A program made the translations under genes and the position numbers. Source: Desmonostoc muscorum FACHB-395 (lineage in GTDB: Bacteria > Cyanobacteriota > Cyanobacteriia > Cyanobacteriales > Nostocaceae). From it: DNA of 64,000 nt. Of the stretch, positions 55,852-64,000 are shown piece by piece (positions within the stretch are counted from its first letter, which is position 1; each line of letters opens with the position of its first letter). The notes under the pieces are model-generated. The model was not told the origin of the DNA, made no database searches, and was given only the letters and a program-made list of their open reading frames with translations. The DNA lies in NCBI RefSeq assembly GCF_014698035.1, contig NZ_JACJSF010000014.1:1-64000 (forward strand). Reading direction: 5' to 3'.

Positions 55852-58800
55852 ATGATTACAGATAACGAAATTCGCGAACAAGGATACATCTACTTTCTAG
55901 CTGAAGCTCCAGAATTAGTACAGATTATTGAACAAGAACTATTTAGCTTATCGGAAGGTTATAGCACTGCTAAAGTCCATAATTTAATGCGGGCTACTCA
56001 TACACTTAAAGGTGGCGCTGCTAATGTTGGGCTAGAAGTTATTAAGATGATAGCCCATTTTTTGGAAGATGTGTTTAAGGCTTTATATAACCCAAATGTA
56101 GTAATTGATACTGAACTACAAACACTTTTATTACAAGCCTATGAGTGTCTTAGTATAGCATTAAATACTGAGCTAATAGGCAGCACTGTGAATGATGAAG
56201 AACTAATAAATCGAGCAACTTCAGTGTTTTCACAGTTACAAGAAAAGCTAGGTGATGCGTTTGGTGATGAGGCTCATATTCCCACTTCTGAGGAATTGGG
56301 ATTTGATATTGTCCAGTCAGTTTTTGAGGTGGGAGTAGAGCAACGTCTAAACAGTATTGCTGAAGCTGTTAACAATCCACCAAATAATAACGAATTTATT
56401 GAATTATTACAGTCCCAAGCTGAGGTATTTTTCGGTTTAGCAGAATCTCTAAATTTGCCTGGATTGGGAGAAATTTCTCAAACAATTTTATCAGCACTGC
56501 AAGCAAATCCCACTCAGGTACAGCAAATCGCTGAAATTGCCCTTGCAGATTTACAACAAGCACAAAAGTTGGTATTAGAAGGTGATCGTACATCTGGTGG
56601 AGAAACTTCTCTAGCTTTGCGAAAACTCACGCTAGTCGCAAATAATGAGTTATCTGAAAAATTACGAAATAATTCATCTGCTGAAATCTTTGTTATCAAT
56701 GAAGAGCAATTTTACCAGTTTCTTACTACATCTGACAATAATAAAAATGAATCTGTAAATCCAACAACTGCCAAGTTTTATCTAAAAGTAATTCGCTACA
56801 TTTTGGGTTGGTTTAATCACAAGATAGAAGTACCAAAAGCAGAGCTTAATTTAGATTTACTTGTTCCCAGGTTAGGAAGAGAAAATCTACTTGATTATAT
56901 TGAAAATTGGCTGAGAAAGTTTCTTGATTTTGTTCAAGATGAACAAGATAGCCAAAGTCTTTGTATTTATAGACATGGGATAATTTTAATCATCCTATTT
57001 GCCGTCACAAAGTTTCAGACTTTTGTTAATAAATCTGACGGCTATATCTCAGTCATTAAAATATTACAAAATCGAATTCATAGATTAGCAGAAGAATATA
57101 AAAACTATCCTCCTGTTACTACCGAAGAAAAAAATTGGCTTGATATTTCCAAACTGCAAACACTGTTAGTTTTTAAAGAAATATCTAAATCTGCATCTTC
57201 TCAAACTACTGATAATTTTCTAGAGACAATATGGGGAGGAGAAGTTAGCCAAAACCTGACAGAGCCAGTGGTGACAACTCCAAATGATGATTATTCAGAA
57301 AAAGTTGATTCATTAAGTCTAAATGAGCAGGTAGCTATAGGAGTTACTGAAACAGCCATTGAAGTTATGCCTGATTTAGCTACACAGCTCAACAAAGAAA
57401 TAGAAGATAAATCACAGTATGTTCAAACTAAAAACTTTCGTCAACCTTCATTTATTCGAGTAGATACAGAAAGACTGCAACACCTCAATTATTTAGCTGG
57501 AGAATTACTGATTCATCAAAAAAGACGTACTTTGCAAGATGAACAAGTTAAAGAAATAATTGATCAATTAATACGGCAAATTACTAGACACCAAAAAACT
57601 TTAAATGAATTACGCGATCTCCCATTACAAATACCAAATAGTACCTCACAACAAACGCAAAATTTTGCGGTGAAATTTGACTCTTTAGAAATGGATGTAT
57701 ATACAGAATTTCATACAACATTGCATGAAGCAATAGAAGAAATACTGCAACTACAAGAAACCACAGAATCTCTTGAATTGCTCGTGACGCAAGCTGCTCA
57801 AATTAGTGACAAACAAGAGAATTTAACTCTTAATATTATAGAGAGCTTAGTAGAAGCACGAATGTTGCCTTTGGGCAATATCCTAAATCGTTTCCCCCAG
57901 ATGGTAAATAAGTTGGGGAATGTTTATGCCAAACTTGTAGAATTGAAACTTACTGGTACTGAGGTACTAGTAGATAAAGCGATCGCAGAAAAACTCTACG
58001 ATCCGTTATTACATTTAGTACGTAATGCTTTTGACCACGGGATTGAAGCTTCACAACTTCGCCGAGAGCTTGGGAAACCAGAAAAAGGATTAATCGAAAT
58101 CCGCGCTTATCACCAGGGTAGCCACACTATTATCGAAGTTCGGGATGATGGTCAGGGATTGAATTTAGACAGAATTCGCACAAAAGCTGCTGAATTATAT
58201 CCCATACAAACTGAAGAAAAAATTAGAAGCTATGCTTCTAATCTGGCAGAACCTGAACTTTTAGACATGATATTTTCACCTGGATTTTCTACTGCCGGTA
58301 AAGTGACTGAAATCTCTGGGCGCGGTATGGGGTTAGATATTGTGCGGACTCAGATGAACGCACTTAATGGCTCAATTTCAGTTCAATCCTTACCCAACCA
58401 AGGAACAATATTCATACTCAAAATTCCTTTTTCTATGACTACAGAAAAATTAATGCTAGTTCAAGCCAAAGGTGTTATTTATGCCCTTCTTTCGGACAGT
58501 ATCCAAAAAATATTGATTCCCTCCGAGCAGCAAATTAAAGAAATTGAAGGTCAAAAAGTCTTGCATTGGAACACAGACAATGATGAGACTATGGTCAGCC
58601 TCCGTCACCTTTCAAAATTGATTAATTATAATGATTCATTCTTGAATACTGCTGTTACATACAACACATCAAATACTGACGACTCAAGCATAGCGAAAAA
58701 TCCAGTGCTTTTGCTCCGACGAAATCAGGGAATGTTTGCTTTGGAAGTTGACCAAATAATTGGTGAACAAGAACTGGTCATCAGACCTTTAGGAAATGCG

Positions 58801-59481
58801 ATCGCACCGCCAAAATACGTTTATGGTTGTAGTAGTTTACCCAATGGTAATCTCATCTTAGTGATTGATGCTTCATTGCTGGTCAAATCTAGCGAGATCC
58901 AACAAACAACACTTGATATCATGGCGTTACCAGTAGCTTCTCCCTCAAATAAAAAAGCCTTGGCGATATCGGGAGACACTTTTGCATCTACACCATTACT
59001 TACTGCATCTACTTCCATAAAAACGATAGAAACTCAACCCAGTTATTCTCAAAAGCCAGATCATAAATCACTAAAAGTTGTTTTAGTAGTAGATGACGCA
59101 ATTAGTTTGCGCCAAACTATCTCTCTCACTCTACAAAAATCGGGCTATCAAGTAATACAAGCTCAAAATGGTGTAGAAGCTCTAGAAAAGTTGCAGTTAC
59201 ATCCAGAAATTCAAGTTGTCGTCTCCGATTTAGAGATGCCACGAATGAATGGTTTTGAGTTGTTAGGCAATTTCCGTCAATACCCCAAATTAGCAAAAAT
59301 CCCTGTGGTGATTCTCACTTCTCGCAGCTCTGAAAAGCATCGCCAACTTGCTCAAGAATTAGGTGCAAAAGCTTACTTAACTAAGCCTTATTTAGAAAAT
59401 GAATTTCTTTCTACAATTAAGGGGTTAATTAACAGTAATGCAGATGATCTAAATGATTTGCTCATGGTGGTAAATCATTAA
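55852..59481 (+). CDS. pixL: CheA-like hybrid histidine kinase with receiver
   Basis: The protein has 1209 residues from the ATG at 55852; the frame opens earlier, but MITDNEIREQ is the natural start. The N-terminal Hpt has H50 in ATHTLKGGAANVG. A long low-conservation linker (~130-530) follows, then the dimerisation helices (RLQHLNYLAGELLIHQ), the HATPase (LVRNAFDHGIE, VRDDGQG, ISGRGMGLDIV), a CheW-like domain (~870-1040) and a C-terminal receiver with D1126 in VVSDLEMPRMNG. It should phosphorylate PixG and PixH under control of PixJ and PixI. It closes the operon. Confidence 0.93.
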   Translation: MITDNEIREQGYIYFLAEAPELVQIIEQELFSLSEGYSTAKVHNLMRATHTLKGGAANVGLEVIKMIAHFLEDVFKALYNPNVVIDTELQTLLLQAYECLSIALNTELIGSTVNDEELINRATSVFSQLQEKLGDAFGDEAHIPTSEELGFDIVQSVFEVGVEQRLNSIAEAVNNPPNNNEFIELLQSQAEVFFGLAESLNLPGLGEISQTILSALQANPTQVQQIAEIALADLQQAQKLVLEGDRTSGGETSLALRKLTLVANNELSEKLRNNSSAEIFVINEEQFYQFLTTSDNNKNESVNPTTAKFYLKVIRYILGWFNHKIEVPKAELNLDLLVPRLGRENLLDYIENWLRKFLDFVQDEQDSQSLCIYRHGIILIILFAVTKFQTFVNKSDGYISVIKILQNRIHRLAEEYKNYPPVTTEEKNWLDISKLQTLLVFKEISKSASSQTTDNFLETIWGGEVSQNLTEPVVTTPNDDYSEKVDSLSLNEQVAIGVTETAIEVMPDLATQLNKEIEDKSQYVQTKNFRQPSFIRVDTERLQHLNYLAGELLIHQKRRTLQDEQVKEIIDQLIRQITRHQKTLNELRDLPLQIPNSTSQQTQNFAVKFDSLEMDVYTEFHTTLHEAIEEILQLQETTESLELLVTQAAQISDKQENLTLNIIESLVEARMLPLGNILNRFPQMVNKLGNVYAKLVELKLTGTEVLVDKAIAEKLYDPLLHLVRNAFDHGIEASQLRRELGKPEKGLIEIRAYHQGSHTIIEVRDDGQGLNLDRIRTKAAELYPIQTEEKIRSYASNLAEPELLDMIFSPGFSTAGKVTEISGRGMGLDIVRTQMNALNGSISVQSLPNQGTIFILKIPFSMTTEKLMLVQAKGVIYALLSDSIQKILIPSEQQIKEIEGQKVLHWNTDNDETMVSLRHLSKLINYNDSFLNTAVTYNTSNTDDSSIAKNPVLLLRRNQGMFALEVDQIIGEQELVIRPLGNAIAPPKYVYGCSSLPNGNLILVIDASLLVKSSEIQQTTLDIMALPVASPSNKKALAISGDTFASTPLLTASTSIKTIETQPSYSQKPDHKSLKVVLVVDDAISLRQTISLTLQKSGYQVIQAQNGVEALEKLQLHPEIQVVVSDLEMPRMNGFELLGNFRQYPKLAKIPVVILTSRSSEKHRQLAQELGAKAYLTKPYLENEFLSTIKGLINSNADDLNDLLMVVNH

Positions 59482-59498
59482 AAATTCGTAATTCGTAA

Positions 59499-60227
59499 TT
59501 ACGGATTACCAGGTAAATTATTTGGATCTACACCTAAAGAACGTAAATACTGCGCTAATTGTTCAGCTCTTTGCCGCTCTTCTTCAGCCCGCGATCGCTC
59601 CTGTTGTGCCTGTTCTGCATCTGTCAAATAGCGGTTTCCTTGCTCATCATACCAACATAAAAACTGCTGTTGTATGCCGGCAATTACAGCCTGGTTTCGC
59701 CCAATACCTAACCCCACTTCTGGCATAAAAAAAGGCTCACCTATTTGTAGCTGGTAGCTTCCATCTATCAATTTATACACTTCAAAAGGTTGATGTTGGT
59801 CACGTCGCCAAAACTCAGGGTTATAAATTATGTAGTACAATACACCAAGTTTTTTATATATATCTAGCTTCTCGTCATATTCACCTCCTGGGGTATGGGA
59901 TACCATTTCTAATGTGAATATCGGAACTACCCCATTTTCTTCCCAAACCGCGTAACTTTTGCGTGATTTACCACCCTTTTTCCGTTCTACTCCCACACTT
60001 AAAAAAGCATCAGGCACTACAGGTACTCTAGGATTTACGCCTGTGGTGTGATACAGTCCCATGTCTACTCCGAAGTACCAATCCAGGCGATTTGCCCAAA
60101 TGGAGTTGAGTAAGAAGAGTAAAATATTTGGCAAAAAATTTTGATCCTCGTTATCCACTGGCGTATCGTCTGAACAGGGAAGTTCATCAGTCGTTGGTAA
60201 CGCATTTTTGAGATCAGGTGAGAGCAT
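59499..60227 (-). CDS. Uma2-family endonuclease-fold protein (DUF820)
   Basis: The protein has 242 residues. The PD-(D/E)XK-like Uma2 core runs to ~190: GVNPRVPVVPDAFLSVGV with the metal aspartate in PDAF, FTLEMVSHTPG with the glutamate, then EKLDIYKKLGVLYYIIYNPEF. A glutamate-rich coiled coil (QAQQERSRAEEERQRAEQLA) ends the protein and is typical of cyanobacterial copies, which occur in dozens per genome. Function is unproven; a mobile-element or nuclease role is suggested. It lies convergent to pixL and downstream of potB on the same strand. Confidence 0.9.
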   Translation of the reverse strand: MLSPDLKNALPTTDELPCSDDTPVDNEDQNFLPNILLFLLNSIWANRLDWYFGVDMGLYHTTGVNPRVPVVPDAFLSVGVERKKGGKSRKSYAVWEENGVVPIFTLEMVSHTPGGEYDEKLDIYKKLGVLYYIIYNPEFWRRDQHQPFEVYKLIDGSYQLQIGEPFFMPEVGLGIGRNQAVIAGIQQQFLCWYDEQGNRYLTDAEQAQQERSRAEEERQRAEQLAQYLRSLGVDPNNLPGNP

Positions 60228-60281
60228 AACCGTTGTCTCGCTGGCGTTTGATGCCCTTATTATAAATGAGCGACCAAAAGT

Positions 60282-61175
60282 TTAGCGTTTGGGTGCAGGT
60301 TCGCCAAACTTAATTAAAAGTGCGATCGCAATACTAACAAGCAAAATTAACGTCATACTTAAAGCGGAACCAAATCCCCAATTTTGGGTTGCTCCCAAAA
60401 ACTGGTTATAAACTAACCGCGCTGCCGTCATACTAGAAGCACCACCAAGTAATTCTGGATCGACAAAATCCCCCAAGCCTGTGATGAATACAAGCATAGA
60501 AGCAGCCGTAATTCCAGGCAGAATTTGCGGTACCGTTACCTGGAAAAAAGTTTCCATCGGATTTGCACCTAAATCAGCCGCCGCTTCTAACAACCGCTTG
60601 TCTAGCTTTTCGAGAGAAGCATATAAAATCAAAACCATATAGGGTAACAAGCTGTAACTCATACCAATAAATACAGCTTGACTCTGGTTAAGTAATTGCA
60701 AAGTAGGCAAGCCCAAAGTGCTGAGTAAACTGTTCAACAATCCAGTAGGACGAAGAATTGTAATCCAAGCATAAGAGCGAAGTAACGAGGAAGTCCACAA
60801 AGGCAAAACAAAGCCTAATAGCAGCAAATTACGCCAACGTAGCGGCGCTATTTGAGCAATCCAATAGGCAACGGGGAAGCCTAAAATTAAACAAATTATT
60901 GTAGTGCCCAACGCAAAAAATAGCGATCGCACAATTACTTGTAAGTAAAGGGGGTCAAATATTCGGATGTAGTTTTGGAATCCGTTGGGATTAACCAAAT
61001 CTCCCGGTCGAATGTCTGCAACTAAACTTAACTCGAAAATTATCAAAGCTGGCAGCACCAACAAAAGTAATAACCAAATCCCCGATGGTGCAAGTAATAT
61101 CAAAGGTTGCAGCCAATTTCCTCGCAGGCGAGGCAATTTTTCTATTTGGGAAATTCCATTTTTTTCAATATTCAT
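60282..61175 (-). CDS. potB: Spermidine/putrescine ABC transporter permease
   Basis: A 297-residue membrane protein with about six helices (for example IWLLLLLVLPALIIFELSLV). The cytoplasmic EAA motif reads EAAADLGANPMETFFQVTVP and the substrate-path loop GDFVDPELLGG is typical of PotB/PotH. It lies 27 bp downstream of potD on the same strand, so the two form one unit. Neither the second permease (PotC) nor the ATPase (PotA) adjoins, so these are presumably encoded elsewhere. The exact polyamine is not determined by sequence. Confidence 0.92.
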   Translation of the reverse strand: MNIEKNGISQIEKLPRLRGNWLQPLILLAPSGIWLLLLLVLPALIIFELSLVADIRPGDLVNPNGFQNYIRIFDPLYLQVIVRSLFFALGTTIICLILGFPVAYWIAQIAPLRWRNLLLLGFVLPLWTSSLLRSYAWITILRPTGLLNSLLSTLGLPTLQLLNQSQAVFIGMSYSLLPYMVLILYASLEKLDKRLLEAAADLGANPMETFFQVTVPQILPGITAASMLVFITGLGDFVDPELLGGASSMTAARLVYNQFLGATQNWGFGSALSMTLILLVSIAIALLIKFGEPAPKR

Positions 61176-61202
61176 TACTTATAAATCTAACTCCTAACTA
61201 TT

Positions 61203-62288
61203 TTAACTGCTAGTTAATTGAGTCCAATAGCGATCGTAAACCTCTTCAAAGTCTCCTACAGGAGTAACACGTTCACAGTTTGCTAAAAGTGATTCTGCGG
61301 GAAATAAATTAGCATTGTCTTGGATTGTTTTTGGCAATTGCTCAAATCCAGCCCTATTAGGCGTAGAAATACTCAAGCGTTGACTGATTTGGGCTGCTAA
61401 TTCTGGTTGCAAAATCATGTTGATCCAAGCATAAGCTCCAGCTAAATTAGGGGCTGTTTTCGGAATAACAATAGTGTCTGTCCATAATGAAGAACCACTG
61501 CGAGGAATCACATATTTGAGTTTAGGGTTTTCTTGAGCAATTTTTACTGCGTCTGCTGAATAGCACATTGCTAATAGCAAATCTCCTGCCAGAATTTGAT
61601 TTTGCCAAGCGTCAGTGTCAAAACGTGCGATCGCAGGTTTTAGCATCTTCAACTTTTCATAAGCTTGTTTGATTTCTTGTTCGTTTTTGGAGTTGTAAGA
61701 ATAACCTAGCATCCGTAAGGTCGCACCCATAACTTCTCGAACATCATTAAGCAAGGTCATCCGTTGATTAAGTTCTTCTTGGTTCTGCCAAAGGTAATCC
61801 CAGTCTTGTGGTGCATCTTTGATTTTTTCGGAATTGTAAAGCAAACCTGTTGTCCCCCAGTTAAAAGGGATGCTATATCGGTTATTGGGGTCATAGCTAG
61901 GATTCTGAAATCGGGGGAATAAATTCTCTAAACCGATTAAGCGATCGTGATTTATCTCTGTTAACAAACCTTTGTTTACCATCTTCTGCACCATGTAATC
62001 AGATGGATTGATGATGCTGTAAATGCCACCACCTCCAGCTTGCAACTTGGCCAGCATGACATCATTGGAATCATACACATCCGCTAGCACTTTCATACCA
62101 GTTTGGGTGCTAAAAGTTCTCAGTAATTGGTTGTCAGTATATTGTGTCCAGGTAAAGACATAAAGTTGGTCACGTTGACCATTCGTATTAGAATTAGCAC
62201 GGACTTCAGCCAGTCTCCAGCCACAACCAGCTAAAGATAAGCTAGAAAGTGCTGCTACCCCTTTTAAAAATCGCCGTCTGTTAGCCAT
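61203..62288 (-). CDS. potD: Polyamine-binding periplasmic lipoprotein
   Basis: A 361-residue solute-binding protein. The N-terminus RRRFLKGVAALSSLSLAGC combines a twin-arginine motif with a lipobox (LAGC, Cys near 22), so it is probably Tat-exported and lipid-anchored. The PotD/PotF fold is clear: LYVFTWTQYTDNQLLRTF, then VLADVYDSNDVMLAKLQAGG, YDPNNRYSIPFNWGTTGL and GDLLLAMCYSADA. It precedes potB, delivering polyamines to that permease. Confidence 0.92.
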   Translation of the reverse strand: MANRRRFLKGVAALSSLSLAGCGWRLAEVRANSNTNGQRDQLYVFTWTQYTDNQLLRTFSTQTGMKVLADVYDSNDVMLAKLQAGGGGIYSIINPSDYMVQKMVNKGLLTEINHDRLIGLENLFPRFQNPSYDPNNRYSIPFNWGTTGLLYNSEKIKDAPQDWDYLWQNQEELNQRMTLLNDVREVMGATLRMLGYSYNSKNEQEIKQAYEKLKMLKPAIARFDTDAWQNQILAGDLLLAMCYSADAVKIAQENPKLKYVIPRSGSSLWTDTIVIPKTAPNLAGAYAWINMILQPELAAQISQRLSISTPNRAGFEQLPKTIQDNANLFPAESLLANCERVTPVGDFEEVYDRYWTQLTSS

Positions 62289-62705
62289 TAAGTTAGAAGT
62301 TATTCATCGACAACTTCTAGATTACGGTATACTTTGTATTCCCTGGCCTAATTTTCTGGCATCAATGTATCATTCTTCACTTTAGAGCTTAGTTAATTTA
62401 TAATAGTTTTCTTCACTCAATGAGATCCCTGCATGGAAGGAATTTTTTATCATACGGGTATCAGTAGGACAAGAAACCAGAATTTTTTGCAGATGGAATT
62501 ATGTAGATTTTGAATATATAGCTTAAACTAGTAGGTTTATCATCATATTTCTTATAGCTTCAATCAATCGGCTGTTATGCTCTTCCCAAGAAAGCCAAAC
62601 AAGTTTGTAGAGAATTGCGGCACAAAGTATTTAAATATGTTGTTAAACATTTGTAAACTGTTAGCAGCCGAGTAGCCGCGTGTCACATCTTGTTAAGGAA
62701 TTATC
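62289..62705. other. Spacer between divergent potD and cruF
   Basis: It must carry promoters for both genes. I see no gene, RNA or repeat of note. A ribosome-like ttaaggaatt precedes the cruF ATG. Confidence 0.45.
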
Positions 62706-63614
62706 ATGAGACAACTTGTTATCGTTGAGCGCGTATGCCTGATTGGTCATATCGTGTCAAAAGCCTTCGGACTGGTAGGGATGCTACTGGTCATACCTAA
62801 TGCCGACATAATTTTCAACTTATCGCAGGTTGGAGAAACTGCCGTACAGTTAAGTATGGCAGGCGGCGGTGTAGTTGATATCATTTTGGGGACAATAGCT
62901 GTCTCTATTTATGCCTACCGGACGCTGGGATTGGGAACTTGGTTAGCATTTATGCTGCCGGCTATGCTTATCTCTTTGGGAAGTGAACTACTGGGAACCA
63001 GCACAGGTTTTCCATTTGGAGATTATAGCTACTTGAGTGGCTTGGGTTATAAGATTGCAGGGCTAGTTCCTTTCACAATCCCTTTGTCTTGGTTCTATGT
63101 TGGACTGTCGTCTTATTTAATTGCGAGAACTGGTTTGAAAGTGGCTCAAAAGCCCAGTTGGGGTCGCCATATTGCGGCTATAGCTGTTGGTGCTTTACTC
63201 TTCACTTGCTGGGATTTTGCCCTTGAGCCAGCTATGAGTCAAACTTCTCTGCCTTTTTGGTATTGGGAACAACCAGGAGCCTTCTTTGGCACACCTTACC
63301 AGAACTATGCAGGTTGGTTTGGCACTAGCGCCCTGTTTATGAGTGTGGCAGGCTTGTTGTGGAGAAACACATCGATTAAATTAGAGCGATCGCAACTTAA
63401 TCTACCCTTAGTCGTTTATTTGACTAACTTTGCCTTCGCCGCCGGACTAAGTTTGGCTGCTGGGTTCTCCATCCCTGTATTGCTCGGTTTATTGCTTGGT
63501 GTGGTTCCCGCCGTGGCTCTGTGGTTAAGGAGTTCAACCACACCCGCTCAAGTTGCTGTTGAACCAGTAAGCAAAGAAGTATCAGTAGCAAAGGTTGAAG
63601 TTGCTTTAAAATAG
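62706..63614 (+). CDS. cruF: Carotenoid 1',2'-hydratase (gamma-carotene hydroxylase), DUF422
   Basis: A 302-residue membrane enzyme that adds water at the psi end of gamma-carotene in synthesis of myxol-type glycosides. Multiple membrane helices are seen. DUF422 features are LISLGSELLGTSTGFPFGDYSY (as SELLGTSTGFPFGDY near 98-112), LVPFTIPLSWF near 120, CWDFALEPAMSQ near 165 and FWYWEQPGAFFGTPYQNYAG near 180. The next gene is the matching glycosyltransferase, an arrangement known in cyanobacteria. The C-terminal ~30 residues are polar. Confidence 0.9.
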   Translation: MRQLVIVERVCLIGHIVSKAFGLVGMLLVIPNADIIFNLSQVGETAVQLSMAGGGVVDIILGTIAVSIYAYRTLGLGTWLAFMLPAMLISLGSELLGTSTGFPFGDYSYLSGLGYKIAGLVPFTIPLSWFYVGLSSYLIARTGLKVAQKPSWGRHIAAIAVGALLFTCWDFALEPAMSQTSLPFWYWEQPGAFFGTPYQNYAGWFGTSALFMSVAGLLWRNTSIKLERSQLNLPLVVYLTNFAFAAGLSLAAGFSIPVLLGLLLGVVPAVALWLRSSTTPAQVAVEPVSKEVSVAKVEVALK

Positions 63615-63635
63615 CCTAGAAATTGCGGAGTGGGG

Positions 63636-63702
63636 AATGGAGAATAGGGAATAGAGTAACAGGGATTAGCAATTCCCAATTCCCAATTCCCAATTCCCAA
63701 TG
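63636..63702. repeat. Heptamer repeat between cruF and cruG
   Basis: attcccaattcccaattccc and flanking degenerate units, preceded by ggaatggagaataggg. This is the same STRR family as at 22990-23055. Confidence 0.85.
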
Positions 63703-63744
63703 CCCATTTATTTTGTATAGTCGCACTTTTAATTGATAAGTATT

Positions 63745-64000
63745 TTGACAACAGTAGACAACGCTTTAATAGTAGAAAGTGCCATATCCTTTTTATTGCT
63801 ACTTATTCAAGTACCAGCGACGGCGATTCTGTTTTCGCGCTTGTTAAAGGGACCAAGAAGGCTGCCACCAATCAAACCGCAACAGCCAACGCCAGAGCTT
63901 TTAGGTAAGGTTAGTGTCGTAGTTCCCACACTGAACGAAGCGCTTCGCATTAGCCCTCTGTTAGCTGGTTTAAGTCAGCAAAGCTACGAAGTTCGGGAAA
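63745..64000 (+). CDS. cruG: Carotenoid 2'-O-glycosyltransferase, 5' part
   Basis: This frame runs off the window end after 85 codons. It begins TTG-ACA-ACA (start TTG), passes a hydrophobic segment (AISFLLLLIQVPATAILF, residues ~14-31) and reaches the GT2 start VSVVVPTLNEALRI. GT2 members with an N-terminal membrane anchor following cruF are CruG, which glycosylates the 2'-hydroxyl of myxol. The TTG start is chosen from position only; the rest of the gene lies beyond the window. Confidence 0.78.
   Translation, partial: MTTVDNALIVESAISFLLLLIQVPATAILFSRLLKGPRRLPPIKPQQPTPELLGKVSVVVPTLNEALRISPLLAGLSQQSYEVRE

Overview
The window is chromosomal DNA from a filamentous, heterocyst-forming cyanobacterium of the Nostoc/Anabaena type. 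The evidence is the very frequent GCGATCGC (HIP1) octamer in and between genes, heptameric ATTCCCA-type tandem repeats, and several genes with cyanobacterial signatures: a tocopherol methyltransferase, the cruF-cruG carotenoid pair, a KtrA/KtrB potassium system, a pix-type phototaxis operon with cyanobacteriochrome GAF domains, and an H-NOX protein matching the known Nostoc H-NOX residues. I recognised no rRNA, tRNA or CRISPR array.

Layout. 0.2-7 kb: an SNF2 ATPase with a SWIM zinc-finger partner (minus strand), bounded by short shared segments, a decayed VWA gene and a 21/42-bp tandem repeat. 7.3-17 kb: a small conserved protein, a Cache-HAMP-GAF histidine kinase, a very large LRR-Roc-COR-TIR (ROCO) protein whose 25 leucine-rich repeats are nearly identical at DNA level, an FAD monooxygenase and a MITE-like element. 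17-31 kb: mostly housekeeping genes, namely an arginase/agmatinase-family hydrolase, pyrG, a cell-wall amidase, a lumenal pentapeptide protein, yraN, queA, an acetyltransferase, a TPR protein and ktrA/ktrB.

31-36 kb: gamma-tocopherol methyltransferase, an iron/B12-type ABC ATPase, a DUF1003 protein, a GIY-YIG protein and an orphan sugar-type ABC permease. 36-41 kb: an H-NOX sensor overlapping its hybrid kinase, followed by a stub of a response regulator. 40.8-48.6 kb: a giant TamB/TIC236-type protein, a DUF3110 protein and murQ. 49-59.5 kb: a chemotaxis-type operon in the order PatA-like regulator, CheY, CheW, photoreceptor MCP, CheA (pixG-H-I-J-L), with a decayed four-helix-bundle gene between the MCP and CheA. 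59.5-64 kb: a Uma2 nuclease, potB and potD, cruF and the start of cruG.

How the genes work together. Three signalling modules dominate. The pix operon should convert red/green light into pilus-based movement. H-NOX should report NO to a phosphorelay kinase. The ROCO-TIR protein looks like a stand-alone sensor-switch-effector. A second theme is invasion by interspersed repeats: four genes (amidase, the small secreted protein, queA and the TamB homologue) carry in-frame repeat-derived segments, and two MITE-like elements with terminal inverted repeats lie between genes.
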